Positions 1 through 12,205 are shown, counted from the stretch's first letter. The stretch is 64,000 nucleotides of DNA from Oscarella lobularis (GCF_947507565.1 NC_089176.1:620001-684000), one strand, 5' to 3'. Made by a program: numbers and translations. Notes: a model not told the origin generated them from the sequence alone.

Positions 1-1
1 A

Positions 2-970
2 GTTTGTTCCCATCTGTTTAGCCGATAAGAAAGCACCAGCAGTCCAGGCTAGAGTAGCTGCAAATGCCACTAAAAGAATGCATGAAAACTTTTTCACCAA
101 TGGTCTAAGTGAATCGAAGTTGATGTTGCTTTCTCCTCCCAGTCGATTCAGTTTTTGTAATGATGTCGTCGACCAAAAGTGAAGAACTCCCGCCGTTTTG
201 CTGCTCTTTGCTACTTTTGCTAGCAACAAAAAGAGCAAAACGACACACAACTGTACGTAGAATGGGCGCAAGCGTATTTCTACTTTCAAATAACGGTCAT
301 TGGTATCGCAGGCATCATTTGCCGTTCTCTTTAAAGGTAATCCCGTGTGATTTATGTAGTCCAAAAATTTCTCTAATCCGACAAAGAGCACTGCAAATAT
401 TGAAACAACAAGAATCGCCGTCACCTTCTTCTTGGAGCCTTTTGAAGCAGATACTTCATATCGATATTTGGTGAAAAACAAATACAAAAGAACAATAAAG
501 AATACCAGTGATGCTAAGTTGTAGCAAAATGCTGTCGCTATCGCAGTCGTACCAAAGTCAGTCTCCGAATTGCATTTGGAAATGGTAAGTGCCATAAATA
601 CAAGAGTTCTTATAATTCCAGCAGTAGCAACCGCAGTCAGAATAAACAGAACGATCATAACTGCTATGTCCATTGGCTGCATTGACCTCTCGTTACCTTC
701 CTTCCACAACTCTATATCACGGCCTTGCCAAATGCGTGAAGCGACGCAAATCACGCCTCGTGAAAAAATTGTTAAAGTCATAGCAGAAAATCCAAGCCAG
801 TACATTGCACTGTAGTCAGACGAATCGCTATATGTATTAGTATGCTGGGAATCAAGGGAACTTGATAAGGCAAAGCTGAGCGAAACAACAGCTGCAAGCA
901 CACAAACAGTGATAAACGTTGTCGTGTACTTCGTAGGATTAGAACGTTCCTCTTCTACAAAAATTGACAT
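2..970 (-). CDS. Multi-pass membrane protein, partial (off left edge)
   Basis: An uninterrupted minus-strand frame runs from an ATG at 970 to the window edge (at least 323 residues, no stop), so the C-terminus is missing. It begins MSIFVEEERSNP and contains about seven hydrophobic segments separated by short polar loops, for example near residues 17-37, 56-80, 100-125, 145-170, 182-205, 235-255 and 290-315. This is an integral membrane protein with no cleavable signal peptide. I do not recognise the family. The loop and helix layout would suit a channel or transporter such as an otopetrin-like protein, but I see no diagnostic motif. The long intron-free frame is unlike its neighbours. It is divergent from the methyltransferase gene that starts at 1154, leaving about 180 bp for both promoters. 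Confidence 0.6.
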   Translation of the reverse strand, partial: MSIFVEEERSNPTKYTTTFITVCVLAAVVSLSFALSSSLDSQHTNTYSDSSDYSAMYWLGFSAMTLTIFSRGVICVASRIWQGRDIELWKEGNERSMQPMDIAVMIVLFILTAVATAGIIRTLVFMALTISKCNSETDFGTTAIATAFCYNLASLVFFIVLLYLFFTKYRYEVSASKGSKKKVTAILVVSIFAVLFVGLEKFLDYINHTGLPLKRTANDACDTNDRYLKVEIRLRPFYVQLCVVLLFLLLAKVAKSSKTAGVLHFWSTTSLQKLNRLGGESNINFDSLRPLVKKFSCILLVAFAATLAWTAGAFLSAKQMGTN

Positions 971-1153
971 TTTCAGTTTACCTGTTCAAGTTAGACTGTC
1001 AATAGTGCGTACCAGTAGAACTGGCAAAGCCTGGATTGCTGGCGTCTATTTGCCCCCACTGGTCAGATCTTTCAGTGCTATCCATGCAGTTTCAGTAATT
1101 CGGGCAGAGAGTTGAGCTCACGCGAGGAAGGTCAGGTGGTCTATACGGGAGTT

Positions 1154-2399
1154 ATGGAAGAGGACAAAGCATTCTTTAGCGAATTGTACACTGAAGATTC
1201 CATAGCGGCATTTGAAAAGCTAAATGGAGTAGGTTACATTGGAAGCCAAGGAAAAGCTTTTACCGAGGCAAGAGTCTATAGAGGCTAAAAGCGGCTGCTT
1301 GCTAGCTAGCTGTGACTTTACAAAGGAAGTTGCACCTCTGCTTGGGCTCAAAGAGGGAGACAGAGTTCTCGACATTGGTTCAGGGATTGGTGGCATGGCA
1401 TTTCACCTGGCAAAGGTCTGTAGGCGCAAATGCATGCCGATGTTTCGGCTACTAGATCGTCTCGGTAGTTTTACGGTGCTGACGTTCTGGGAGTCGATAT
1501 TTCTGCCGCTGTGGTTAAAGTTGGTAGCGAAAGAGCTGCTTCGACGGATGTAGGAAAGGGAAACGTGAGTTTCTGGTACAGTCTATGTAGACTAGAAACT
1601 TGAGCTATTTTTGTTTAGGTGAAGTTCGAAATATGCGATGCAACGCAGGCTGATTTTCCTAGTTGCACTTTTGACGTCATAGTGATGCGCTCCGCCCTAA
1701 TGCACTTGCCATATGACAAAAAATACAAAGTTGTTGAAAATTCTTTTGTAAGAACTGATTTTTTCTATGCCTTTTGTGAAAAATTAATTATCAGAGGTGG
1801 CTCAAACCGGGTGGACGACTCATACTCAACGATATTCACACTATCAAGGAAATTCCGGATGCAGCACTTCAAGATCACATGAAGAAACGTCATTGGTATC
1901 TACTGTCATTTGAGAAAAATTTGCAAGTCAGTAGACGAGTATCCTCTTTTACTGAACACTGCAAGCACAAAGGAAACTATATTTGAATCTAAAGAACGTG
2001 GGCTGGTGTTATTCATTTCGATACAGTAGTAGAATAAGTGGAATCACGCAGTGTTTGGTGTTTGTGACAGTGCTAGAACAGTTTGTCATGAAATATTTTT
2101 TGTTCTTTAGTATCTTGAACGTGCTGGATATCGTTGTGTTACGATCAAGGACAAAAGCAAAGAATACGTAGAGTCTCTCACTGATGAACTCATTCAGTTT
2201 GAAGCAAAACAGGAAGAACTGCTGAAGGTACATATACCGGTAGTCAAATGACGGATATAAAATTAATGTCGAATTCTATTAGGATATACCAAAAGGCATT
2301 TTTGAGGTGACTCTGAGTCACTGGAAATGGAAGCAAGAGTGGGCTACAAAGCAGGCATTTGGAGAGTTTTACATACTAGCAGAAAAAAGAGGAGCATGA
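1154..2399 (+). CDS. Phosphoethanolamine N-methyltransferase-like, SAM-dependent
   Basis: A spliced class I methyltransferase. The SAM-binding motif I is VLDIGSGIGG, followed across a 53-bp intron (1416-1468) by FYGADVLGVDIS, then CDATQADFP and the WLKPGGRLILND post-motif. Good exons are 1469-1564, 1619-1747, 1795-1926, 2111-2227 and 2283-2399, all with GT-AG junctions and matching phases. The order YVSxGG-like segment (GVGYIGSQG), motif I, and the C-terminal YLERAGY and GEFYILAEKRGA resembles phosphoethanolamine/phosphocholine-precursor methyltransferases, which make phosphocholine from phosphoethanolamine. The junction between about 1235 and 1300 is unclear: GVGYIGSQG and the following CDFTKEVAPLLGL are in different frames without an obvious intron between them. 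There may be an unusual intron, a frame error or early decay. The protein would be about 220-250 residues, as expected for a single-domain enzyme. Confidence 0.7.
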
Positions 2400-2492
2400 A
2401 GACTGCCCGAGTATTGGTACACGTTTTTTTGTAGCTCGCCGAGTGCCGCCAAAACTAACGGCATCCGGGATCGTTCGCTCAAACCTCCAGTC

Positions 2493-5434
2493 ATGGAAGA
2501 CGGTGGTCTCGCTCTCGCCGCGCACGTCGTTCATCGTCTTCAAGTCGTGTTTCCCCATTGTCCCGTTGCTCGTCTGCGTCACTGCGTCGCCTCGCGAATT
2601 CGAATCAACGGCATTCGCGAAGATCGACCGGAGATGCGATCCTTTCTCATCGACGACTGCATCAACGTCATTCTCGACAGAAGGGACTTTTTCCACGTCG
2701 AAGAAAACGTCCGAATTGGGCCGCGCGCGGCCGGGCCTCCGCCTCCAAAGCGGAAGCAGGAGACGAAAGGAAAAGAAGCGAAGAAACCGAGAGAGGAGCG
2801 CGACGTTGTTCGGGTTCTAACGATCGATTCCGACAGTTCGTCGGGTAGCGACGTTCAGATCGTCAAGTGAGAAAGAACCAGACTATTTATTTATTTTATT
2901 ATTTATTTATTTATTTATTTATTCATTTATCAGAGAGGAGAAATTTCCCGTTGGGAAAATGCTCCAGGATGTGGTAAGCGGAAGACTGGCGACACTGGCT
3001 CCTCCTCACATAGTGCCAGTCAATCAGAATTTGTTTCTCTTCGTAGTTGATGGCGTTTCCTGATGCAGATCCGGGTTTTGTCAGGGAGCGACTACTGAAA
3101 GAGAGAACGCAACATGCGGAAAGGTTACTTACATACATACATACATACATATAGATTATTATAGGTTTGATTTTTTGTGACCTTGCTTTCAGAGTCTGCA
3201 ACTATCTTTTGGAACATGCTTATCCTAAAGTGAAGAAGGATAAGCCAATGACAAGTGGTGCGTCAACCAAAGTCAGTTTCTAAATGAATCCTGTGCCTAT
3301 TGATCAATTGAATTAAATTCGTTTAGGAAAAGTTTGTCAATTATTTCACAGAGTACGCCGATTATCCCTCGCGTCCAGCCCAAATTCAAGTGATGCTTCT
3401 ATTATCCAATGATTTTCCCCTCGTAAGACCGTGCCGATTGCACTAAAAATAGGTTATATCTGTTTACCAGGTTGCAAAGCGAGACATTGAAAAGGTAGCA
3501 GCGCTGCACAACTATCATTACGCACCGACCAGACGGTGTCTCGAGGAAACATTAGGAAAGGACGCGGCTCAAGCGGAATTTCGTCGCAAAGGTTAGGCTA
3601 ATGGTGTATCTTCCAAACTGCAAGTAATCTCACATGGACGCGTTGAGGCCCCTTTAGTGATGATCTCTATTGAACGTAGTAGATGTGGGGGTTGCATTAT
3701 ACCGGCCATTGAAATGGGCTTTTTATTTACTTGTTCAGTTTTTCCGGAATTGCCTCCAGTGATGGAGGTGCATGTGGGACAGCCATTGATGAACAAACGA
3801 AAGCGAGCACCAGTTAAATTCCTACTTCCGGAAGTTGGTAAGGAAATCGAATTCTATCACAATCACGAGTTGAAGCTGGCAGAGGTAAGATTTGGCCTTG
3901 ATCGGCTGAGTCACATTTTTGGGACCTATTGTTATTGTGTAGAGAAGAGCGCTGGAACAGGAATCGATAGCGGTACTATTTTGTACATTGAAACAGCGAG
4001 CGATGCGTTCATTACTTTAAATGCTCTTTTACGAAGACCGGCTCTGTGTTTGATTGTGGCTGCTGCTTCAGTGAATTCTTCTTTGAAGACATGATCCAGT
4101 GCATGGAGGCAATGAAAAAATTTTCTCCTCTATCTATGCTAGATAATTTTTGTAGGGTCACTTGTTTTGTTGCCAGTGCCTAAGTAGCTATGCTAAAGAA
4201 GCCACGTATGGGAGTGGAAAGGTGAGAAGACATGTATTCTATTGAGATAATTTTCTTTAATTGTCCTTTCGTGTTAATTAAGGCGGAGTTGGAGTGCATG
4301 GAGTCCGACTGCGGGGCTAGATTTATGAAAAGTACGTTCTTTATCAGCTGTGCTTAGCATTACTCGAGTGACTGTTGCCGCTTTTAGGTCAACTCCAGAA
4401 AGCGTTGTCAGCGGATCTTTTGGCGAAATACGAGGAGAGGGTTGCTGAGGAATGTTTGCAGCTAGCTGCGGTGCCAGATCTCGTCAGGTTGGTCAAGTAG
4501 TCTTGCATAAATTTGGAAAGGGGGAAAATGCTAGACTGTTCTAGATGTCCGAGGTGCAATTTCGGAGCGCAAATGGCTCCTGACGATAAAGTGTTCCGAT
4601 GCCAGAACCCAGAATGCATGAAGGTTGATTAGTTCGCGAAAAAAATGAGTGAGGTGCTGGAACTGTTTTCAGGAGACTTGCAGATACTGCAAGGAAGACT
4701 GGAACGAGCATTTCGGATTAAAGTGCAGCGAAGTGCAAACGAGGAGCGACACTGCCTTCAGAACTCTCACGTAAGACAAAAAATATTACTAAAATAGAAT
4801 CATTGTCGTATAAATCACCTCCATGCACGTGGTCCTCCGTTTACATTGCGTCTAATTGGGGTTGACGTTTCTAGTGAAGAAAGAATGACTGCAGCAAGAG
4901 TGCGGACGTGTCACACGTGTCACACTGAGTTCTTCAAAACAGAAGGCTGCAATAGGGTATGTTAACAAGTACGTGTACGTGTGTGAAGCTAATAGGTTCT
5001 TTTTTAGATGACGTGTCGGTGCGGGGCGACTCTTTGCTACATTTGTCGTAAACCGAATGTAGGGACGAAAACGCGCGGATTACTTCCTAAATCGTCACGC
5101 GTTTCTTGTCTTGATGATAGATTACATATAATCATTTCTGCTCGCATCCCAGAGATCCGAAAAAAGATGGCGCAAAATGTCGGTTTATTATCTTGTTTCC
5201 TATCAGAGTTAGAGTTTGGTTTTGCAGGTAAGAAATGTACCGCATGTTCGCTTTGGACAAACTCACATCAGGATGAAGAGATGGCTATTGCTGAGATCAA
5301 AGCCCAAGCAGAAAAAGAGCGCAATCAGTTAGCTAAAGGCAAGTGCAATTACTAGTATATGAAAATCAGCTCATTTTTGTTTGCATTCAGAGCAATCTAG
5401 AAGTGTTTCTATTAAAATTGGTCCAGACTCATAA
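2493..5434 (+). CDS. RNF216: RNF216/TRIAD3-type RBR E3 ubiquitin ligase
   Basis: A multi-exon gene for an RBR (RING-IBR-RING) ubiquitin ligase. The N-terminal exon (2493-2866) carries an acidic [12 protein letters not shown] stretch. The next exons give a CUE-like segment ([17 protein letters not shown]). Then come LLSNDFPL and [10 protein letters not shown], typical of RNF216. The RBR starts at about 4037 ([16 protein letters not shown]), followed by GHLFCCQCL, an IBR ([24 protein letters not shown]) and a final RING2 with the catalytic-cysteine region [20 protein letters not shown]. The end is [12 protein letters not shown] plus a short IGPDS tail, like the IGPP tail of RNF216. Junctions include 2866/2934, 2973/3047, 3123/3193, 3271/3327, 3422/3471, 3591/3739 and 3884/3943. 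Two introns use GC donors (4109-4155 and 5339-5390). Known role of the family: K63/K48 or M1-related ubiquitination with N-terminal substrate recognition. It appears complete. Confidence 0.9.
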
Positions 5435-5786
5435 TTATGATGCGAAGGCCACTTTAACTATAATTTAAGTGAAAGAATCGAGTTGAGTTGATGAGTTATT
5501 ATTTCTCTGTAGTTTTCTGTCTCTAACGAATTGAAAGCATTCCAAAAACGTCATCATGACGTAGACAAACTGTTGCATACGGGGGTGTCGAGCGTCTCAG
5601 CGTGACTCACTCACGCATCTACAGAGTTTCTCGCGATTTCGCCGTCTTTCTCGTCCGTCGAAGACGCGTCCGTCGTTTATTCATAACCGATAGACGTTTG
5701 CGAAAGGCGAAAGCCTCGTTTCACGGCCCGTCGTCGCGCCTTTCGCGCGAGAATATCTCGAATCTTTTGCCCTCTCCTTGGCAACG
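5435..5786. promoter_or_regulatory. RNF216-RBBP6 intergenic region
   Basis: About 350 bp between the RNF216 stop and the RBBP6 start. The second half is CpG-rich and contains a TGACGT-type CRE-like site near 5550 and 5600. It probably holds the RBBP6 promoter and 5' UTR. No gene is seen. Confidence 0.4.
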
Positions 5787-8700
5787 ATGTCGTGCGTCCA
5801 CTACAAGTACAAGAACAGCCTCGAATACGACACGATCACGTTCGAAGGCCTTCACATCTCCCTCTCCGACTTGCGTCAGGCGATAATGGCGCAGAAGAAA
5901 ATCGCGAGCGGCGCCGGAAAGTCGAACGATTTCCTTCTCCAAGTCGTCAACGCGCAAACGAAAGAAGGTACCTAAACGACCGGCGATCGCTGTCGCGCGT
6001 CGTCCCGCGCGTTTTCGCGCCACGTGCGATTCGTGTCCTTTTGGGGGCCCCGCCTCACTAATCGCATCTCTTTCGTACAGAATACAAAGGAGACGGAACG
6101 CTGATACCGCGAAACGCATCGGTGATCGTTCGACGAGTTCCGATGGGCGCTAGGTACGTCAAAACAAAGCGAAACGAAGTCTCGCTTGGCGTGTTCATTT
6201 TAGCGGCGTGGAAGATCAAAGCGTCGGCGTCGCCGATAATCATCCAGTATGTATCGTAATCGTAGTCGTAGTCGATTTTTACTCTTTGTACGTGGCGATT
6301 CGCTTGTCGCGCGGCGTCGAGTTGCCTCGCGACGTCACTATTGGACTCTATGTTGTCGAGAGGCTCTCTTCTGCCGTTGCCATGGCGACGATTGCCCGTG
6401 GGTACGAAGAAATAAAATACGTAGGTAGTGCGGGCGGAAAGGGGGATCCGTGGGCTTAAGGGGGCTCCCATCTTCTCGCATCATTTGTTGTTATCTCCTC
6501 TCTCTCTGGCTTGCTGATGCTGCTTGCCTCGCTCGCAAGTGGGCCTTCTCTCGTTTCTTTCGTTTTTGGAAAGAAGCAGGCGGTCTGCTTTCTCTTTCTC
6601 TGTTGTGTTCGTCAATTCGACCAATCTCGACGTCGCTGTTTGCATTGTTTATGCGCGCGCGCTTTTGAAACAGTCATTATATGTTCATTGATTGCGAAAA
6701 AGAGTGTTCTTTCTCATATGTATATATTGCTCCTGATGTTAGTGACTGAGCTTTGTTTTCTGAACTGTGAACCTTTTGAAAGGAACTTTTTTATTGACTT
6801 GCGAAGATAGAACTTCAGTGTGGTGACTGAACGAGTAGTGCAAGCAGACGTTAGAGAGTCATCTGGATGGTGGTCGAGAAAGTTGGGGAAAAGCGGAGAG
6901 ACGGCCCGAGTTCCTGTTTCATTGACTGTGTTGGCAACAAGAGACAGCTTACTTACCTAGTTAGGAAGAGGAGCGAGGGGGTGTATTAAATTAACGTTGT
7001 CGTAGCCGTACCTTATTCCTATTCATATCTAAGTTAGTTTGATTTATTCCTAAGGGGGAACTGACGCCTGGACCATCTGTGATGGAATTGAGCAAGGTAG
7101 CAGCAAGTGGTCCGCGAAAGAGTCTTAGCCGCTAGTAGTAGCCCCCGCGTCTTCCTTCCACTAGACTCCCGACCTATCGAAAGCCCACGCATCCGAAGAG
7201 GACAAGATCAAGGCAATGATGAACCAAGCGACAGAAGATTACGATCCATCAAAGCAAGCAGACGAAAAGGAAGATTTTCCTTCACTCGATCGTATGTGTA
7301 CACAGGTATCAGAGAGTGCGAATGGCAGGCAGAGGAGCACCCCATCCCAACTACATCTGCTTCAAGTGCAACAAGCCAGGTCACCACATCCGAAACTGTC
7401 CATTGAACGGGGTAGGGAGGAAAAAGAAAGCGACAACTCTAGATTCAATTTTTTTCCTCACCCCCTTAGCTCAAAAAAGCGTCTGGCATTCCGCAGACGA
7501 TTCTTCGTCCGGCTCAGAGTCTCTTCGAACCCGGTGTCATGATAACGTCGACGGGCCAACTGGTCGTTCCCGTCGTCGACAAGGACGCGTACAATCGTTT
7601 GAAGAAGACGACCGACAGGCCGCCCTCTGGGACGGCCGCCGCCGCCGGCGCCGCTTCGGGAATGGGCGTCTCGAAACCGGTTCCCGCCGAAATGACTTGT
7701 CCTCTGTGTCGCGAGATGATGACTGACGCGGTGTTGATACCGTGTTGTGGTCGCAGCTATTGCGATGATTGCATTAGGAATTATTTGTTGGAGAATAATT
7801 TTGTTTGCCCCGAGACCGACTGCAAGCAGGAAAACGTTTCGCCGGACAATCTGATACCGAATCGGATGCTGAGAAAGGTCTGTCTCTCGCATGACGTAGT
7901 ATATGTATAGCGCATTCACACTTATTGCTATAGTGACCTTTGTTTTTGTGTAGACCATTGATAATTTCAAGAACAGTAAGGCAGGCGGCAGTCGGATGCA
8001 GGACATTCCCAAGGAGAAGGCTGTGATGTCAGTCAAGGAAGAGGTTTGCGTGCGACTGTTTTGCTATTGAATAATTGCTACACTTTTTCTTCTAAGGCTC
8101 CGGAAATCAAAGTAGAGCAGAGTGGGAAAAGAGGTGACGATGCAATATCGACGTATTCATCGCATGCTATATGCTTTCTCGTTTTTTTTTTTTAGACTCC
8201 ACTCCAGAGCAAGACGCCGGTGCCGGCGTTGAAACGTCAAGGCCGCCGCCATCTCCTCCATCGGCTCTTCCACCTGCCACGATGGCAGGCGCTCTTGCGG
8301 CTCCCATGCCATACATGCAACCGGCGCGTCCCGGTATCGCTCCCATGTACCCGATGAACATGTACCAGCCATCGATGATGGCGGCGGCGCCTCCCATGGC
8401 CGCTCCGCACATGTACCCGCAGCCCTATCCCATGCCGACGCCACTGCCTCAGCCGCCGGCGGTGGCGGCGGCGCCAGCTGTGGCTCCCCCGTACGCACCT
8501 CGCTTTCCTCTAACCGTCGACCCGCCGCTGCGTCCGCAAGCGCCCGCCGCCAATCCACCGCCTATGTCCAAAGAGGAGTTCTATCGGCGGCAGGAAGAGA
8601 TGCGAAAAAGAAATGACCCGGTATCTCGTTCGCGTTCCGGCACCCCGTCGACGGCGTCGTCGTCGTCGGCGTCTCTATCGCGATCAGAATCGTCTCCGTC

Positions 8701-10021
8701 CCGGTCCCGATCCCGGTCCGGATCGTCTGTGTCGTCGCGAAGACGATCGCATCATCATCGTCGTCGTCATCATCAACGTCACTATCGTCGTCGATCTCGT
8801 TCGCCGTCAACGAAAAAGCCGACTTCGCCGTTGTCGTCGTCGACGACGAGAAAGCGACGGCGACGGCGACGGCGATCGAGAAGTCGGTCGCGTTCGCCGT
8901 TGCCAAGGCGACATCGCCGACGATCGCGGAGTAGAACTAGGAGTCGATCGCCGCCGCCGAAGCGGCGCGTTGTTAGGCGAAATCGTTCGCGGTCTCCGCG
9001 GCGACGGGGAGAAAGGCGAAGAGGAAGAGATAGAAGTAGGTCGCCGGCAAGAAAAGATCGCAGTCGGCATGGATCTAGGAGTAGGACTAGTAGGGCGACG
9101 GAGGAAAGGTGGCGCAAGCGAAGAGCGGCTCGGTCGCGAAGTCGTTCGCCGAAGCGCGCGGCGAAGAAGAATCGAAGAAGTAGACAAAAGGAGAGAAGGA
9201 AGAGTCTAGCGAAGAAGCAGAGAGAGGAAGAGAAGAGGAAAAAGGCATTGGCCGCTGTCGCTGCAGCCGAGCCGAGTCCTGACGATGACGAAGTTGAGAA
9301 AGATCAGGAGGAGGAAGAAGCGGACGCCGGTGCGTCGTCGACCGGTGGTCAGGAGATGACCGGTGAAAACGTCGATACGTCGACGGGTGCGGAGAAGAGC
9401 GCCGAATCGAGCAGCGATCGGGAGGAGAGCGATCGCGATCAGGGCTCCGGTGAAGAAAGCGAAGGCGGGAGTTCGAATAGAAAAGAAAAAAGCAGCGGTA
9501 GTGATGATGATGATGAATCAGGTAAAGACGTCGAAACGGGAGCGTCAAATGTTGAAGATGCCGCCAAAGAAGACGAGAAGGCGATGAGCAGTGGTAGCGA
9601 TGCAAAAGAAAAAGAAGAAACCGCTTCAACGGAGGCAGATCAAGGCCCCAATTCCGTGGAGGAGTCCTCGGCTTCCGAGAAAATTCCCGAAGAAGACGAG
9701 ATGCCGCCGCCTTCCCACGCTGAGGCCAATAAACTACCCGATTCTCGCAAGAGGAAGGTTCGTCCTTCAGCCGTAGCTAGTGCTGGCATGTTGAAGGCGG
9801 CCGTACTTGGGGCCATAGCCGACGCGCAGCACGTTCGCGATAGGGAACGACATCGCTCGCGACACAAGCCTCTAGTAAGTCGATCGGGAAAGGATAAGCG
9901 CGGAAGCGAACCGTCCTTACGTTCTGTTGTCGTTGTCGAGACCGGTGACCAGGAGACGGAATCTAAGCAGAAGAGAGTTCCTATAAAGAGAAAAATACCT
10001 GATCCAGGAAAGAAAGATTGA
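5787..10021 (+). CDS. RBBP6: RBBP6: DWNN-zinc knuckle-RING E3 with RS tail
   Basis: The N-terminus MSCVHYKYKNSLEYDTITF is a DWNN ubiquitin-like domain (exons 5787-5967 and 6081-6153). After a long intron (about 6247-7183) come SEEDKIKAMMNQATEDYDP and a CCHC zinc knuckle (CFKCNKPGHHIRNC). Next is a RING/U-box domain (CPLCREMMTDAVLIPCCG, SYCDDCIRNYLL, CPETDCKQENVSPD) ending with RMLRKTIDNFKNS. The large last exon (8196-10021) encodes a Pro/Met-rich segment, a dense Arg-Ser region (about 8620-9200), an acidic Glu/Asp/Ser region and a basic end. This order is diagnostic for RBBP6/Mpe1, an E3 and a component of the pre-mRNA 3'-end cleavage machinery in the nucleus. A 37-bp intron (7292-7328) is needed to keep the frame between DFPSLDR and the knuckle. 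The tail is shorter than in vertebrates, which have about 1,800 residues. Confidence 0.93.
6247..7183 (+). other. RBBP6: Long intron of RBBP6
   Basis: At about 0.94 kb this is the longest intron seen in the gene, where most are 50-110 bp. It is T-rich and contains no repeat or ORF I can support. The 3' boundary is inferred from the AG before HASEEDK. Confidence 0.6.
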
Positions 10022-10303
10022 CTCCATAAAAAGTTTAACTAGACCTAGCTGTTCTCACCACCCCCTCCACTAATTTAAACTTGTACAGTAGGAGAGACTC
10101 AATAGAGATTATGATGGTTTAGTTTGTAAAATGGATCGTCTTCTACTGTAACGAAACATGGGCACTAAAAAATCATCCACAAATGCTGTGACGCTATTAA
10201 CTACTCGGCAGTGCAATAGGCCGTCGACAAGACTTCCTGTGAAGCAGATTGCATACAAATATCCTATCTAATACGAGAAACGTTCCAAGAGGGCTCATAT
10301 ATT
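10022..10303. other. Convergent 3' ends of RBBP6 and the hydroxylase gene
   Basis: About 280 bp between two stop codons facing each other. It presumably carries both 3' UTRs. No ORF or repeat was recognised. Confidence 0.5.
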
Positions 10304-11131
10304 TTAGTTAGTTTTCTGCTTGGCAAGAAACTTTTTATATGCCGCGTCTGTACCACAGAGCCAGTCCCATAGCAGCAGCAGTCCACCGTAGTTGCCTGAA
10401 TTTGCCGAATGGTGAAAATCGTGCACGGCAGCGCTCGGTCTGAACGGAAAATAACGAAAGGGCGACCACCAAAAATCGTGCCCGCTGTGACCGTCCAACC
10501 CTTCGGCAAGACGTATGACGGTGATGATCCAAAACGTGAACATGTGCGACCCGAGAAGCAGAGGACCAGCGGCGAGCGGAATGGCAGTAGTAATGAGGTT
10601 ATCAACAGGATGAACGTATTCCGCCGAGAAAGCGACGGGAACGTGGAAGTGATGGTGGATTTTGTGAAAACGTCTATAGAGAAGGGGATGATGCAGAGCG
10701 CGATGACCCCAGTAGAACAAAGCCTCGTTAATGAAAAGGCACGCGGCGACGTGCGTGATGACCTCGAGCACTGATGGTAAAGGAAGATTCATTTTCATGC
10801 CTCGTAGGACAGCTATTTTATATGTCAAAGGAAGCATTAGTGGCTGGAAGACGAGATGATTGAGTGCTAGAAGACCCAGACAGTTCCAAAACCCAATTGT
10901 CTCCTTATCGGGATGTTTTCCCTGAAAGATACACCTTCGATTTCAAGACAGCTTATCTCTCATTGTTACCTTTTGGATTTTGCTCTCGGGACTGAGATCG
11001 AAATAGTCGATTGCGGCCAAGAAGAGGCTTCCACCGACAAAAGTGATTTCGTGCACAATGATGAAGCCCAGCGCAAATACAAGAAACGGATCATGTGCGA
11101 ACACCCAGTCGATCAGCGAACTTTCGTCCAT
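10304..11131 (-). CDS. Fatty acid hydroxylase / sterol desaturase family (FAXDC2-like)
   Basis: Two exons are clear. The first runs from ATG 11131 to 10970 (MDESSLIDWVFAHDP, then a membrane helix FALGFIIVHEITFVGGSLF). The second is 10921-10304. The second exon contains the three histidine clusters that bind the di-iron centre of this family: HRALHHP, HKIHHHFH and HDFHH, with PLLLGSHMFTFW and AEGLDGHSGH between. The protein (about 260 residues) is a multi-pass ER membrane oxidoreductase. The family includes sterol C4/C5 oxidases and FAXDC2. The spacing and the HPVDNLITTAIPLAAGPLL segment are most like FAXDC2, but the substrate cannot be told. An upstream exon beyond 11131 is possible because that frame stays open to about 11250. 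Confidence 0.85.
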
Positions 11132-11399
11132 TTCGCTAACGTACGCTAGACACGAGTGATTCTTGGCAATTTCTTGCCGCTTGCTGCAAAGACAAGTGAA
11201 AGAGCAACGCTTAGGTATGTAAGCCATCAACGTTGTTGTAGTGGAAATGCGCAAGATAGCTTTTGGACTTCAATTTCTCGACTAAAGCGCAGAAGAACAA
11301 AGACACAACCATTGTCTTTTATCCAATGGTCTCAGTCAGCCTCTGCTTGGAGTTTCACCGTGGGCAACGGCCACACAAGTCGTACTTGAGCTTACCGAA

Positions 11400-11974
11400 G
11401 AAGTAAACGAAATGGCGCAAACGATGTTTGAGATTCATTCATCGTCATTCAAAATGAAGTATTCTTGACTGCGGAAATTTCCGGTTTGCTGATGCATTAG
11501 GTCTGTGAGCTGCGCTCACACCTGAAAGTTTGAAAGCCTCAAAGCAGCTAGAGTAGAAAATTGAGCCGGTATGCGCACATCACGCTCAATATATAACCTA
11601 ACTGATGCAAATTCTTAGACTTTTTGTTCTTCCTTTCCCTGGTGAAGCTCTCCGCTACCTTGGGATTTAGAATCTTTGAACGCTTGGCTTGTTTTGTCTC
11701 TCTGCCATGGGGCGAGGCGTCGACAAATTGCAGAAGACTTTATATAGAAGAGGAAAGGATGATGGGATACGACGTCAATTGACGTTTGCTATAATTGAAG
11801 ATAATTTCAGGTAGTCGTTGCAATGGTCAGCGTTTACTTAATTAATGATTTTTTGACAATTAGGGTGAAAAGGAGCAGGCAGGAATGGCAAGGATAATTC
11901 ACAGCAGCTTCTGGAGGACAGGTACATGAGACATATGGTTCTACCCTAACTACTGTGTCACTGCATTAGGTCCT
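11400..11974. other. Gene-poor interval upstream of the hydroxylase gene
   Basis: I see no supported gene or RNA here. The sequence is AT-moderate with only short random frames. It probably includes the hydroxylase promoter. Confidence 0.4.
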
Positions 11975-12132
11975 GGGGTCCTGAGCAAGACCCCATGATG
12001 AAAAACTGCTCGCCGGGGTCCTGAGCAAGACCCTGTGATGAAAAACTGCTCGCCGGGGTCCTGAGCAAGACCTCGTGATGAAAAACTGCTCGCCGGGGTC
12101 CTGGGCATGACCCTGTCAAAAAACTGCCCGCG
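11975..12132 (+). repeat. 40-bp tandem repeat, four copies (left arm)
   Basis: Four head-to-tail copies begin at 11975, 12015, 12055 and 12095, each opening with GGGGTCCTGAGCAAGACC and continuing GTGATGAAAAACTGCTCGCC with a few substitutions. The period is exactly 40 bp. The opening block is itself a small imperfect palindrome (GGGTC...GACCC). The array faces an inverted array of the same unit at 12206-12362. Minus-strand frames through it look protein-like (repeated SCSGP/GEQFF) but are only the repeat read in frame. Confidence 0.9.
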
Positions 12133-12205
12133 CATGAAACCAGAAACACTGTGCAATTTTTTCATTTTATTAAATAAAGCAATCGTCCCTTCCCCTTAAA
12201 AACTG

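Noticed and set aside
2881-2930. ATTT tandem repeat in RNF216 intron 1
   Set aside because: Simple microsatellite in an intron; no further meaning seen.
7458-8036. 192-codon minus-strand frame over RBBP6
   Set aside because: Antisense of the RING exon and flanking introns; composition typical of a shadow frame.
8562-9629. Several long frames in both strands across the Arg-Ser exon of RBBP6
   Set aside because: Low-complexity CG-rich codons (CGN/TCN) keep all frames open. Only the RS frame continues the RING-containing protein.
11950-12165. Minus-strand frames with repeated SCSGP/GEQFF units in the 40-bp repeat
   Set aside because: They only reflect the 40-bp repeat read in frame. No start context, no splice sites and no homology.
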